A DNA stretch of 64,000 nucleotides from Membranipora membranacea. Its lineage: Eukaryota; Bryozoa; Gymnolaemata; Cheilostomatida; Membraniporidae. This document shows positions 12,901-27,900 of the stretch, piece after piece; the stretch's first letter is position 1, and every line of letters starts with the position of its first letter. The stretch lies in NCBI GenBank assembly GCA_914767715.1, contig OU612075.1, forward strand, positions 19,654,001 to 19,718,000, in the 5' to 3' direction. The notes beneath the pieces are model-generated. The model was not told the DNA's origin. It made no database searches and saw only the letters and a program-made list of their open reading frames with translations. A program made the translations under genes and the position numbers.

Positions 12901-15900
12901 TTCCTCTCATTACTTCTACATTAATCTTACTTTATATAGCCTAGGGTCCAATAATACACATTGTATGACCTTTTGTCAATGTCCTGAGTGATCGCCCTTA
13001 TTCAAAATGAAAGAAATTCTGGCTGACATTTTCTTCACTACTTGGCAGTGAATATCTCTATCTATTTCCCAAACATGCGGCTACTTTTCCCAGAGTCTGA
13101 CTGGAAAGATCTCATACCTGGAGCAATATAGCAGGTGGCATGAATAGACATCAATAGAAATTGCAATTTTAGTGCTACACTTGATTAACATATAACACTC
13201 AAGGGCAGACAACTCCAGCAAGTTCCTGCATTGTTCTCAGACTTTCTCTCGCCAGGGGGGGGGGGGCCGTCGGACGAGGGGCAAAAGTCTGGGGGGCTCA
13301 GACTAGTCCTCATAATTTTTATAGTCAGGTAATACCATTCAACTTACCTGAATAGTTTGGTCACTTCGTACCCAGTGAAAAGATAATGGTCGCGTGATTC
13401 TTGATGTTTGACTGTCATATTTGAAAAGTTATAGATAGTCACACCTGTAAAACATGATACAAATTAACTCAGATTTCTTCTCCTTGAGATCAATGTAATT
13501 CCTGCTACGCTAGAGTAATAATGGTTAATTCTTTGATTCACAATGAGTCAAAGACTGAAATTTAATGGTATCGGCAATTACTTGATATTGTCACAAAAAA
13601 TACGAACAACAAATGCTTATGTAAGCAAAATGGTGCTCGCACAGAATTCAATTATTTTAGTATTATACATTTCAGTTTATACTTCTCACAATCTTTCAAT
13701 CTACATATGCCTAGTCGTGAAAATCTGAAGATCACTTACCTCGGTGAAAGATGTTCAGTGAAAAATGTACTACTGATCATCAAACCTCAAGTTTTTGACC
13801 GCCTAATATAAAATTAAGGTGTAGAAAAATGAATTTCCGAGGTAATTGCTTCTGATAGATATAAAACAATGATTTGGGCACACATAGCTAGTTCTCTTAA
13901 AAACTTTGTGTTCTAAAAATTTAAAAAGTTGATTAAAAGTAGCTTCTACTCATATGTATGGTATTTATAGGATGTTTTAAATCCTTTTCTCACCATATTG
14001 CACCTTCTGATACACCAGCGACTCATCGTGGACACTCCTTGTAAGCATTCCAGCTTCCATACTATCAGAATGGAACGAACTCATTTGTTCACGGCTTGAT
14101 AATCTCCTTCTGTTCCTTCCATTCCATGAATAAATGTAAAGTCCCTAAAGAAGATGATAACAGCCTGATATTCCTTGTCATCATTGGTAACTTGCTTGAA
14201 AACTTAATGTAATTTGGCATAAACCATCAGGGGAGGATAGGGTACAGTGAACTATGACTAATCAGCTCTTCAGGTTTTACCTATCTACCGAGTTCAAAAT
14301 GGGTCGGCTCATTCTTGAGGCAAGGGGGGGGGGGGGCAGAATTTCACATGACTACAATGACTAGGATTTTGGATAGTCTAGGTTTGCGAATTTTTTTGAT
14401 AGGTGTGGCATAAAGGCACTGCCACCCTTTGGAAGCTAAATGAAATGGCATCTTAACCCAATAATAACAAAAGTCAATGTCAGAATGAACTTGATAAAGC
14501 TCCTGTTTAACTTTTATTTTTTAATTATGCTAACCATAACCATACTTGCCAAGTAATCTAAATACAAAATAGGGAGATTCCATTTTTCGGCGATACTGCA
14601 CCACAACGTGGTGCTTCGAGGGTGCGAAGCACCCGAGTCACCCACCTGGGCGGTGTGAGCCCCCCAACGGGGTACGGGGCGGAGCCCCGTCTGCAGAAGC
14701 TCTGAGAGCGTTTCCAGCCACTAGGAAGGGCTAAAAAGGTATATTTGACCCCAAATAATTTCATGTTTGTACTAGTACTAAAATATCAAACTGAGGTGAA
14801 ATACACTTTAAACAATTACGATCAATCCATGGGCCCCTGGGACTCTTACATACATGCCTTTACATTGTCAATATCCAGTATCAAACACCCCATTGGCAAA
14901 GTAGAGGCATGTAAGTCCCAGGGGCCTTTGCTTGTCAAGACAGGAAAGTGCCCATGCATCATCGAGATCTGAAAATGTGCTCAGTCACAGACAGTGAGAA
15001 TCCAGATAAGGTACTATTTTTTTGTTTGACTAACATGTTTCAATATGTTTGACTAATATGTTTGACTAATATGACTAATATGTTTGACCAATGAACTAAA
15101 CCTCCAGGAAGAACAACTCATAGTTAAGCTGGCTGCTGATTATCTAATTCCGAAAAATTGAAAAATGATGTGCATGCATAAATAATGGTCACTTGAAATT
15201 AGAGAGTGATCAGTAAAAAATGAAATTGCAATCACTAGGAGTAACTGTATGGTGAAACATGGTTATGAGGGATAACAGGACTCATACCTTCAACTGCCTG
15301 TCCAACATTCCATGATTTAGAGTCAGATGACATATTCCTCAGCATATCTTGCTTGTATATGCTGATTTTCATGAGTTTTTCATCATTTTACAATCAAAAT
15401 GTGAATGTTCAATGTATTTACCTGCAAGGTATGTTCTTTGCAATATAGCCCATAGCCACATGTTTTTAGATTGATCAATTATGGGTTCTGCATAGAGATT
15501 CCAGGATTTTTAGAGTGAAAATTTATCATTTTAATGACTTTTCTCTGCATTATTTTTGAGGTTTAAGCATTGCATATCTGCAAAGGATGGCACCTCAACT
15601 GTCAATGAGCATCTTCTCTATAGTTCCATGTCTCAGTTTAGTGAAATAAACCATCAGTTATGAGAATATTTGGTGTCAACACCATGGCCATCAAGCCTCA
15701 TCACTAAGCATATTCACAGAATTGCGGTTATTTTCTAGTGAGTCAGTGTATTCAGTGTAACCCACCCCTAATTGCTACAAAAGAACTTGGGCTATCATGG
15801 AGTTATGTTTCCAATTTAGTGTGTTTTTGAGAGGACAACTCTGAACCAACTGCACACACCTCAATTGGTCATGTGACTGCAGTTGTTCTTCCTGGAGGTT

Positions 15901-18900
15901 TAGTTCATTGGTTTGACTAATATGTTTCAAAGTCTTTGGTGCAAGCTTTGTTAAATTGTAGTGGACCTACCTTTGGAATTGTTAGGTTTCAATTTTCCTT
16001 CACTTAAATTTAACTAGAGTAGACAGTACAAAATTAATACTAAAAAATGTGTGATCTGAAAGGAAATGAAAACTAAAGGTGTGCACTTGACTAGCTAATT
16101 TATATTGTGACCAATGACAGTCAGTGTTGTGAGTTATGAGAGGATGCTATTGGTCATTTACAATAATAGGCTGAATCTTAACAGAACAGGTAAATTTGTT
16201 AGGATTGTTTAATTTGATAATTCCTTTCAATTTTGTGTGCAAAGACCTTAACAGTAACTAGTCAACAACAACATGTGCTTGGATAACTATCAAAAAATTG
16301 CGATTGGACTGTTTTCTCTAAAATCTGGAGGAAAAAGTGAGATTTACAAAAAGTGGGAGGTGGGTGTAAAAATCTGGAGCGTCACGCTTAAATCGGGAGA
16401 CTTGGCAAGTATGACCATAACCGAGGATGTCATGTCTGTACTAAACTTGAAGCTTATAATGATCTAAGACAGAGCAGTTTTTAGAGTCTTACATAAGATC
16501 AAAGCTGTCAATCTTTTGACTCAAATATGAAACTAAAGGAGTTTAATTTTATAGTCCTGTCAAAAACTCAGTTCTTGCGTTACACTTCTATAAAGGTTTT
16601 GCATTTGTATGAAGTGTGAAAGAAGGTAATGTTTAGTAATACCTGCAACCCAAACAGAGACCATTATTTGACTCAAACTCTAATTGACTAGTGTGCTAGC
16701 AAGAATCCCCTGCTTACTTTAAGTGGATAAGCTATGCACTCTCGAGGTTTGCCGCCTCTGCAGTGGCCTGGGTTCATCAAAACAACCAGAATTGTTTTAT
16801 ATGTCTATGAATCTTGAGCCACAAGGAACTTTTTATTAAAAACAAAATAAGATTTTATGCAACGCAAATCTATGTCCTAAACCCAAAAAGCATCACACGG
16901 CAGTCAAGACACGGTCCAATACCTTGGCTTCAGCATGAGCGTTTTTATTTGTGTTTTGTGTGAGATCGTTCAAAAATGTTGCCCATATATATATTTTTTG
17001 TTAATCAGAATTAACACTGTTTGTACCACAAAAGAGCTCCGTGTTCTTAAATCACTTTTGTCTGGTTAACTTAAGATCAAGTTTGATCAAATTTCCTGCA
17101 TTCGACCACACACTATGAACCAAACTTAGTCTAGGTTTACTTAGTTGAATGACATCAACTCGCTTGATTTGTGTACTGGAGGAGCCACTTCTTGTGTGAA
17201 AATAGTATGTCTTCAAACAATATACCGTGGTAAGAAATGAATAACATACATTAAAGTCGCCATCATGGCCTGAATTGAACCGATGAACTTAACTACCTCT
17301 CCTTAAGTAGAGCAATATTGGGGAATCATTGAACAGTGTTACTGTGCTCTTAGTTATATCAATACGCTCAAATCGTAAATGAGTCACGGATCTTATTTTA
17401 AAAAATTGTCTTGGTTAGAACAAATGGTAACAAGCCTGATGAAAAAAAATGCAACCTTTGGACTCTTTCTGATGGTTACAACTTTGCAACAAAGGTAACT
17501 TTCATGCAAGCACAAAGTGAAATTTTTATATGGGGGCAGTTTTTGAACTCAAAAGCTTATATTGAGGCTACTTTCAGGATATGTACCAAGTAAGCTTCCC
17601 AAACCATATATTTGTGCTGCAGAAAAAACAATATGGGGCTGTCGGTCTTAACACATACAATATTCGAAGGTAATAACTCCTAATTTTGATATTGATTGTT
17701 GTTATGATACTTTGTTGTCAATATGCCATATTGATATGCTAGTTAAATCGCGCTGCATGAATACTGAGTTGTACATTTGTAGAGTATTTTTCAAAGCTAA
17801 ACTTTGCTTTTCCAATTTATAAAAGTTTATTGGAATGAAACCTTAACATAAGGAACTTGTCTGTTTGACATCTAGAAACAACTGAACTAGAAAGCAAAGG
17901 ATTTCTATACCTAGGCCATTGGAATGAGTCTTTAAAGTAATAATGAACTAATAAGGTTGCATCTTATATATATATACACAACTTAATTTCAAAGAGAAAT
18001 TATAAAACAAAATGAGAAAACTGTTAAACATAATATACTCCGACACTATATCAAAATAGATAACTACTGATTTAGATAATCATATTTAAGTCTTAACAGA
18101 CAGTAGAAGGCCCGTTGTCTTTTTATCTGTGGAGCTGGTGTGGATCCACACAGAATCTAGTTGGTATCTCTGTTCTGATTCAGTTCCCTTGTTGTCTCTG
18201 GTCTCTGCTGGAACTCGCGAACCTTCCTCGCTACAACGGAGGTGGAATATTTGACTGCAGGCTCCTTCCCCCCTCACAATCATCTACTTCACAAATCTGT
18301 ATGTTGTATGTGACAGGTGATATTTTGGCAACAAACACACCCTGGTTTTCTATTATTGCAACAGTGTCAAGCTCTTTTTCCAAATCCTCAATCACAAAGG
18401 CATGAGCATGATTGAGTGTGTTTGACCAGTAAAAGTATGTGGTGTTTAACAGTTAACTAATATAATGTCATGAAATTGAATAGTTTCAAGAACATGCAGT
18501 TGTTAAACCTTCTCTGCTGCTCAAATATACAATTGATGAAAGGGTACAGAAAATATGATGTTGATTACATTCTTCAGGAAAGGGTGTCCATTGTCAGCAC
18601 CAATTTCCATACAAAATATTGTCTTGAAAAGACAATTCTCGGAGCTTTGAAGGTGCATCGGTAATTCGTTCATTGATAATTTGTGATAAGCACTGGTAAT
18701 TTGAGATATCGGTAATTTCTTTTATACTGTGCGAAGTCTTATTGTACTTTTCTGCATGGTCAATCCGGCAACGCCCCTGAGTTATGTGACTTTCTAGGTG
18801 GGCTTTCAGCAATCTGGTGACATAATGAGCATTTCCTTACTTCCGCGACGACATCTTTTACAAAATAAAGACCATCAGAAATGCATTATTGCCAGTGACT

Positions 18901-21900
18901 TCATTTTCACAATCCCTTGGTGACCCTTGTTTAGATCCTCCAGTAAGTTTGGTATAAGTACCTGAGTTCCCAATAGAAGCCAGCTGTCTTCTGTCATTTT
19001 GTTTCTCATTTCATGATAACATTCAAGCATGGATGCAAATAACCAATGGTTAGCCAGTCAGTCAGCCAGTCACATAATGCATTTCCTTTAATGGTATGGG
19101 CCCTGTACAAGTCTTATATGAAATCTGCCTTACAGTTACTGGGAGTGAAGCAAAGACTTCGGTACTAGACTCTTTAGCTTCCTTTGTCCATTCGATGATC
19201 TCTGGTATATTCTGAAATCTCATCTGAGAATCCTTGCTGCTGCAAGTCTTGGTTTACCCTAAGTGGTTGGTTGTCCAAGTATAACACGAATTTTCCGCCA
19301 TATAGTCGGTAATTGAATTTATTGTTTCCATATATTATGTTTAACCCTTTATGGCAATCTGAGAATAGTTCTTCTCAGCATCCATCAGAGAAGGTGGAGC
19401 GAATGCTATCAGTCTCTCATTTTTACCTCATCCACGACATATTGCTGCTCCTCATCCGACTGCAGAGGCATACTTAGCACGAAAAAAAACCTCTTCATTT
19501 TGGTCATAATGAACCAGTACTGTGTCTACTCTAATGTTTTTCTTGAATGAAAACAAATTCTTCAAGAAACACCATTTTGTATAGTCTGCAGTTGAAGTAT
19601 TTCTGTTCTTGAGCAGTAAGTTTCAAATCTTAATATCTTGTTGTCATCAAGCTGTATCTATTTAGATATATTCAATCGCGCTTAACCTTGATACTCTGAG
19701 TTAAGACATTTTATTTAAAGAAATCCAAAACCTGAACAATTTGTTTGTGTGACATCCCAAACACTAGAGGAAACCGGACAAAATATTAAATATCGGGATA
19801 TAACAGCCTTTATAGCAATAACAAATAAAAATGGTTCTAGTTAACATTCATACCTTAATTTTATCACAGGCAAACTATGAAACAAAATGGGGAAGCTATA
19901 ATAAATAACAAACCCCATCCCATCGACCACTTTCAACTCCTTCATTATTTCAGTTATCATAGAAATAGACATTTTTCTGAGCTCCAATTTAAGCCTCTAT
20001 TCAGAGTTGTCCGCTCTTCACTTTAGTACTTTTCAACCCATGCAGCATAGGAAAGAGGAGCTGAAATGAACTTATCTTTAAAACTGCGTATAATAGTATA
20101 ACAACGATTATTCATTCAGAATCTGTGCCATCAGATAGTCTACTGTATTCAGCCTGTTTTGTTGCAAAAATTCATTGAATTTTATGTGAATCTAGTCACT
20201 AAAATAGATTTATCAGCTTTCAAGCCCTCAATGATTTTGAACCCTCAGGGCTTTCAATGGCTTTTTTTCTGATTTTGATTGTTAAGTTTAAATTATATAT
20301 GCACAAGTTTGTGAATTCAAAAAGATTTGATTGCATTGAATAATGCATTCCAGAGTATTTCAGTTAAAATCTTTAGAAAAAGAAGTTTATTTCGGAAAAA
20401 CTATGCTATACATTTTACTCCTACTTTTTCAGCCACTTTCAATTTCTTCTAATTTTCTTTGCCTCACAATCACTCACTGACAAGAACTTTGTCCAATTAT
20501 TGCAATTTATTTTGTGCATAAATTGCATTTGCAAATGAAGCCCTCCTTTCTGAATTGTATTGATCGTCATCCTAAATAGGATATCTGCTAAACAAAACAA
20601 AGTAGTACACTGCAATGTTTTTTCATCACAGTTAATCAACATCAAACCACTCAGCATCACCTTGCTTCAAATGAATGAACTTTAGCGCAGGAAAAACTTA
20701 CATTGACAAATGACGGTCCATGATTGATTATGTTGATGAAAAATACCCAGGCTCGTTCTCCTCTTCCTCCAGCCGTCTTGTCAAGAAATACCATCCCAAC
20801 CACCCCCTGTCCCGATCCCATATCAAGCGTTCCATTGCCACATCTCCCATTTCCTTGAATAATCAAGAAGTATAATATTGACAATTAGCATTCATACAAC
20901 TTATATGTTTAATGTGAACGATGAAGATATATCTGTTATGAAAACAGAACTTGGGTATGACCCTCGCTCCATCGACATATCAAAGAACAGCACCAGCCAC
21001 AAAATGTCTGTTGAGCAACAGCATAGCCTGCGGTTGCACAATTATGCTTAGTGATGTTTCTGCAAGTTAATATGTTGGCCCCTACTTTAGAAATAACCTA
21101 CACTACTGACCTATTTTTCAATTGACTTTGGACATTTTTTAATTTCTTAATGGCTGCAAGATTTTGGATGACATTATTGTGAGTTACTACAATATTTTCC
21201 ACAAATACACCTAACTGCTTTGTTTTCATTAATTTGCTTATGCATGGTCCACATTTTTCATCGAGTTTTATTGGCAATAATAAAGTGTATATTTGTATAT
21301 ATTTTTGCTGATCAAAGTCAATGAGAGATAAAGACCATGTATATATTATTCATAATTCATATTCATTATTATTCATTATTCATATTATTCATATTATTCA
21401 TTATTCATATAGCCCATTTAAAACCTCCCGTCACCGCTGTTCTTTTGATGCTACTCCACTTCCCATGCAGTCTAATTACAGATTATTGAATAGAGAGACA
21501 TGTAGTGGGAGCTATCTCCCCCGAATTTGATTTTAGGTCGGAGTTCCAGCAGAATCAATAATGGACACATTAGAAAGTCATTGGACCTTAACCAAATTCC
21601 CTTTTAAACAATGCTAGCCAATTTAAAACTTCCAGCCACTGCTTTTTTGTTGACGCTACGCCACTTCTCATGCAGTCTAATTATAGATTATTGAATGGAG
21701 AGACATGTAGTGGGAGCTATCTCCCCCGAATTTAATTTTAGGTCGGAGTTCCAGCAGAATCAATAATGGACACATAGAAAGTCATTGGACTTTAACCAAA
21801 TTCCTTTTTAAATGATGCTAGCCTATTTAAAACTTCCCGCCACTGCTGTTCTTTTGATGCTATTCCACTTCTCATGCAGTCTAATTATAGATTATTGAAT

Positions 21901-24900
21901 GGAAAGACATGTAGTGGGAGCTATCTCCCCCGAATTTAATTTTAGGTCGGAGTTCCAGCAGAATCAATATCAAATGTTGGTACTCAGCCTGATGATGTGT
22001 TGTTAACTCTATGTCACCTGTCCAATTAATTACTTATTGATTAATTAATCAATTACACATCAAACGGAAAAACACACCTGGCGAAGGTAAGTATGACGTA
22101 ACGTAAAAAGCCAAAATTTACCTTTAATCTTTCCTTTACAACCTTACTGTGATATTTGTGCAACTCTATGATATTACATTCCTCCTATTTATACTCCTTA
22201 TACACCCTTATTTATTCACTATTTATTGCCTATTTATTTGCTATTAATTCCCCTTCACTACTGCTCTGTTACTGCATCATGGGGAGACGTCGAGGAAGAA
22301 CCGGTGAGTTTTATTGTTATACTTTGCATTCATTGTGTGCTAATCTTATTGTCATAATAATGCGGTGCTTTTGCATGCAAAGGCGGTGCACTTGTGGGCT
22401 GAGACGGCGAATTGAGGAAATAGTAAGTCGATTCCTTCAGTACTATGTTGAATGCAAATCTGTGAATTTGATGAGTGCATGTCGAGCTTTTAAGTTGCTG
22501 GTGTTAATGATGTTCAATGCATGTGTGTTTTAGGAGCTGTTACATCGTCATCAGGAGCCTGGGGCAGACAAACTCAGTCACAGGAATCTACCCAAGATCT
22601 TGTACCATCCAGATCTAGTACGCCCACAGACGAGCTCGTGGTGCGTCTCCAGAGAATTCAAAGCTCTGGTAGGTAAGCTCTTGATTGACATATTTCTGTT
22701 GCATCCCTTACTAGGATTGATTATTCTACCCGGTACTTGCTGTTATAATTTGTCAATATCCCTCATTTTGTTGTTCCTAGATGACTCTGAAGATACTGAT
22801 AGAGACCCACATTTTGATTTGGAACAGCCTATACTTGAGGCAGATGAGGATGATGGGGACCTGGCCGAAATTAGTGAAATTCCAGATCCAGCCATGGAAA
22901 CTCTTGGAGGTGAGTGTCCACCAATGACTTCTCTAGCAATGCATCATTGGTTGGCCTTCGTCTCGACTGATCTTCTACTATGTTCCACTAATAGCTGAAG
23001 TACTGTTTACTGTGATTGAAAACTGTGAACCATTTTTGCTGTAGACACTGATGGAGGCCATGGTTCCCGCCTCAACTTGAGGAACGTCGCAGACAGGGCG
23101 AAATCAAAGAGGAGCGTGAGGCACCAGACGGCAGCTGGTGTCCTCATTGGCGACAGGTGCGAGCACACAGCAGAAAGTGGAGTCTTCCAATGCCACCTGC
23201 TCTCTCAGGAGCAAAGACAGTCGATCTTCAAGACTGTCAGGAACGACATCGCTTCTGAGCAGGCCAGGTGGAACTGGTATGCCAGCCATATCAAGGAAGT
23301 AAGTTGTTGTTATTGATCTAGATTTACTCTCATGCTGTGCTGCTTTGCTTGCTTTCTAATTTTGCCTTAAAAATGACAAATTGTGTTTCCCGTGCCCATA
23401 AAGGTGTTGGTTGTAACTTTCACCTTTCACATTCATTTTCAGGATGAAGTGAAAAGATCACGGAAAAGGCCTGGGGCTGGTTTCAATTAGGATCCGGCTA
23501 AATTGTATTTAGCACACGTAAACCTGAGCTGTAGCCAGATCTTAGCACTCAGTTAATTAAAAGTATTGGCTGAATTTAGTGATTATCTCCTCCTGACCAG
23601 ACTTTGAACTTCACTCTAGGGAAGTGTATTTATCATAGGTGAATTAGACCCACATGTAATTATGCATTATACCAATATAAACCCAATGAGCAACAACAAT
23701 ATTTAAAAAAATATTATTTCTCAAAGAAATCTACAAAAAGCAGCCTTTACTAACAAGGTAATGTATCACAAACCTACTTCCAATAGTCCGATTTCTTCCA
23801 AATTGTTTTTGGTCGTACGGAATAGGGCTGTCCAAAAATGACCATTTTTGCATAATTGTAAATTGCATACAAGCAAAATGTAACATGTATATCTATTTTT
23901 TTAAAGTATGCCTGATGTATACTAACGATTGCGCAATACGCCAGAGACCTTAGCCTTTGATATACTCTCTTTGTCTAAACAAAGCCCCATCTATAACGAG
24001 CGTTCAATTCAATCAATGTATGAGGCACAATAATCCTTTGTCCCAAATGCCACAAGTACAATTATAATCCACTACAGTTTGCCTAATACTGTTAACAATC
24101 TTTGCTGTTAATACCAAAGATTATAAATTGTTAATACTACATCTTACAAAATATTCTGATTATAAAATAAATTATTGATGGTGCTGATTCGAATCGAGTA
24201 ATTTAGCAGAAAATCTCATCATTCAACATCAAATGTGGTAATGAGTCATGGGCACAATTGGTCTTGTTTGGTTTCCCATCTTATTTCAATGTTTAATCTC
24301 AACAAGATTTTTTATTCATGTGTAGTCAAGTTGTAATTTCCATGTATATATAGGTTAGCTCACCTTTGTCAAACAACAGATTGTCGGGAAAATGCATGAG
24401 TTTTATACTATTCAATTGACTTGCTCCACGACCAGAAGAGCCTCCCTGAGCCAAGCATAGCAAGCCAGTGATACCATGATGTGAATGGTAATTAATATTA
24501 TTATAATCTCATATGACACATGCCTCCACAATATACTAACTCTGTCAATCCGAAAATATTTTCCTTGTACTTTTGTGATGGCTTATTTAGTCAAACGGCA
24601 ATGCATCTTTAAATTTAGAAATTGTGGCTAAAATAGATTATATTTTAGTTGCTTCGATTATTTATTAATGCAGAAAGCGTGCTAAGAAGAATGAAATTGT
24701 TTTAAGAGTTGGTGGTATACGCTAAGAGTGTCAGTCGCTAAGCACGCATGTATCGGAGGTCGTGGGTTTGGTTAGTCCCCAGGGCTTGACAATAGGCAGG
24801 CATGGGTAACTCTTGGATTACAGATTTCTGCAAGAAACTGATCTATGAATACTGAATTGCAATATATCTATTATGATAAAGGGAAGGTTACCAAAATATG

Positions 24901-27900
24901 TGCATGTCTTAGTACTGAGCATAGGGATTCATAAGTTAAAATTGAGATGGGAGCTGGACAATGTTTAACACAGCATAATTTATTTTTCTAGCAATTTCAA
25001 TTGTAAGCAAAGGCTGTACACACAGCATTCTTCTCATATTCTCAGGGTTATCATGTGCTGCTTGTCATAATGATGTGTAATTGTGTGGCCAATTGAAATT
25101 GTTTTAAAAACAGGCGCTTGAGCTATTGTTTGGTGACAAGATTAAGTGGACATAATCTCATAATTGTGTTGGTTTGCGTTGTCGCAATGTCTGTCTGGTA
25201 AGTCCTACAATCAAATGAGTTGCTATGTAGTGCTCTCATATTTACAGGTAGGCATACCAGGAGTCGTTGCTGGCATTAGGCTTACAAAACAATGGCTAAT
25301 AATTCAGGCTAGCGCAATATAATTTTGAATATAATCATGGGCTAAGACCCCTGTAACTAGTGCTGTCACGATACGATTCATATCGGGAATACCTAATCGA
25401 TCACACCTCATTATCGCGATTTAATAAGGCGACAGCTGAAGTTGATTGCACAGCGGTAAATTCATTGTCGATTTGGGACAAGGGTTGGTTGAAAGGGAAG
25501 GTGTAAATTCGAAAAATCGAAATCGGGAAAATCGATGCCACAATCAGAATCGAGGCAGTCCTAGCCAAAAACAAAATCGTAACAGCGCTACCTGTAAGTC
25601 CTTGCTCTCTGTATGGCATCACAGCCCTCAACACAGTGAACAATAATATCCTCATGACAGGTAGGTACCATAGTAAATACCTTTCATACTGTGATTTATC
25701 TGGATACCCAACTAACCATATTGACTTCAAGCTGTTGATGGCATATGGCCAAGGAGCTATTGGTGACTGCATTTGGGAATATTCTAGCTCAAATTAAGCT
25801 GCAAAATGAAATCCCTCTCATGCCTTCTCTGGTGTTTACCTGATCATAATCGTATATTTTATATCTGATATAATATGCCTCTATAATATCAATACTACTA
25901 CTATTAGGGCTTCTTTGAGGGAAGGATTTGGGATTTGAATGTGACACTTATTTTTGCTCAAATCAGAAGCACTGCCCAATCAACTCTTAAACATTTTGCT
26001 TGTAAGACAGTAATTTATTTTTGAAACAACCCTGATAAACTTAACTCATTTTTAATTGACATTGTTTCCTCGATTAATCCTTGTTTGAAATGTAATAGTG
26101 TCAGGCCTTCTTGTGTTTTTCGTAGGATTAAAATATTTTATAATTGTTTGATGGGTATCCCTGGCCCTAACTTTGTTCATATCACTGGTTAAGGTGGGTT
26201 GATTCAAGTACCGGTAGATGAATTATGCGACCTCATTTAATCCAACCGCTCAAAAACTATTACCCAGTCCAGCAAAAATTAAAAGCGGTAGTATTGAATT
26301 TGGATTGGAAATTGTAAATCAAATATCTATCGCTATCAATTCTATTATTATCTTGCAAGGGTTAATGGAGAGTTTTTAACGACATTAACACAATTGATTG
26401 TTCTGCTTGGTGCTTCGAGTTTGAAATAATACCTGTATACAGGAAGAACACGCTGATAAAATTTCTAATGTTTGGAGACATTCAATTTTTGATCCTAGAT
26501 TCTTCTTCTGTAAAGAATTCTCTATGTTTAGCCGGATACAAGGACGGGATATGAGAAATTTGGCAAAGTGGGATAACTTCTAGTTCATTATAAGAACAAA
26601 ATTGTATGAACATGAGAAGATAACTCTACAGCAACTTGAAACCAGAATACTTTTAATCTTTAATACTTTAATCATGTTTCAATTAGGCCCTGCTACCACT
26701 CTGTTGTCACTCAGGTTAGTAGATTGATATTCATTTTGGAGAGATTTCACATTATCACTAATAACGACAGAGTTTATGAGTCAGTGGTTTTATGTCTATT
26801 GTCATTGCAGATTAATTACACTTTGATGAATCGTAATTTATCATAAATAAAATAAATTCAAATAAATAAATTCAATAAATTAGCATATCTTACATATAAA
26901 ATTGCATGGTGGCTGAGTGATAGCCCTCTGAAACAGAACAGCCAAGATTCAGCTCAGGAACAGCTATGAGTGTGTTAAATTTATCCTAATTGAAACCCGA
27001 TTTGGTGAGTGGCTGAGCTTTAGCTGGCCTGTAGCCGTGAAAGCACGGCTAAATCTCTAATTGAAACCAGCCCCTGGTGTTCCAGAGGAAAATAGGCGCA
27101 CTCGCAAAAAGAGTGGGCGCTACTACCTCCCTCTGGATGGGAACCAGGATGTGCGGGTGCGTGTTGGGATGCGGTGCGGCACCCTCGCCCTCAACTACAG
27201 GACAGTGAGTTTGATTTAATTATAACTCTCTTCAAACAGAGATTTGTATCATATAGTTTTTGATAGAAGGGTAAATGGTTCATGACTTCCTGTCTGTTCA
27301 CTATCACTGCATTCAATTCGATTTTATTTCATCCAAACAGGGACTGAATAGCAAACGAAGAAGCGTAAATGGAGTAAGGGAGAAGAGAGTGTACAGGGGC
27401 ACTGCCAGTAATAAATTAACTGACACAGATATTGAGGACAAGGCTCGGTTGGTGATAGAGGCGAGCCAGGTGATGCGGAGCCACTACTGCCGCACTTCCA
27501 GCAGAAGGCAATATCTCCCTGCTGGAGTTCACCTGGTGGACCTCTATCGAGAGTTTTTAAAGAGTCTCACAGAAGATGAGAGGAAACCGAGCCACACCTG
27601 GTTTTACACTTTTTGTGGCACGAACTACAATCTGGGTACCCACAAGCTGAAAAGTGATAAGTAAGTTGAAGATCTTCCATTGCTTAGCAACCCTCTGTGA
27701 TTATTTTGCGTTCCATGTTTTGTGTTGGTTATCCAATTGAAGACTTTCCTTCCAGATAACTGAACTTTGTTATTGTTTCTTCCAGCTGTGACCAGTGTGT
27801 GATGTATTTGTACAAGAGAGATCCGTCAGAGGAGGAGACAGTAAGCTATGAGGCCCACATCATAAGCTGAGACGAAGCTTACCTCAGCAGGCAGCTCGAC

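Larger units (their letters stand above)
23475..27072. mobile_element. 3598-bp TIR element inside transposase-like exon 5, 5-bp TSD
   Basis: Ends are GGCTGGTTTCAATTAG at 23475 and its exact inverse complement ending at 27072. CCTGG flanks both sides (23470-23474, 27073-27077). Removing the element and one CCTGG restores the exon reading frame (…KRPGVPEEN…), so the borders are firm. Both ends carry degenerate sub-terminal copies of the TIR word (near 26987-27003 as the inverse). No full transposase was seen; two short open segments at 26040-26582 look coding but are unrecognised. Superfamily not assigned. Confidence 0.88.

Noticed and set aside
18115-18405. Plus-strand 96-codon open frame
   Set aside because: It is the opposite strand of the decayed Ty3/gypsy C-terminal region.
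26926-26990. Possible tRNA-Leu/Ser-like sequence (GGTGGCTGAGTG)
   Set aside because: No acceptable B box or stem pairing follows.
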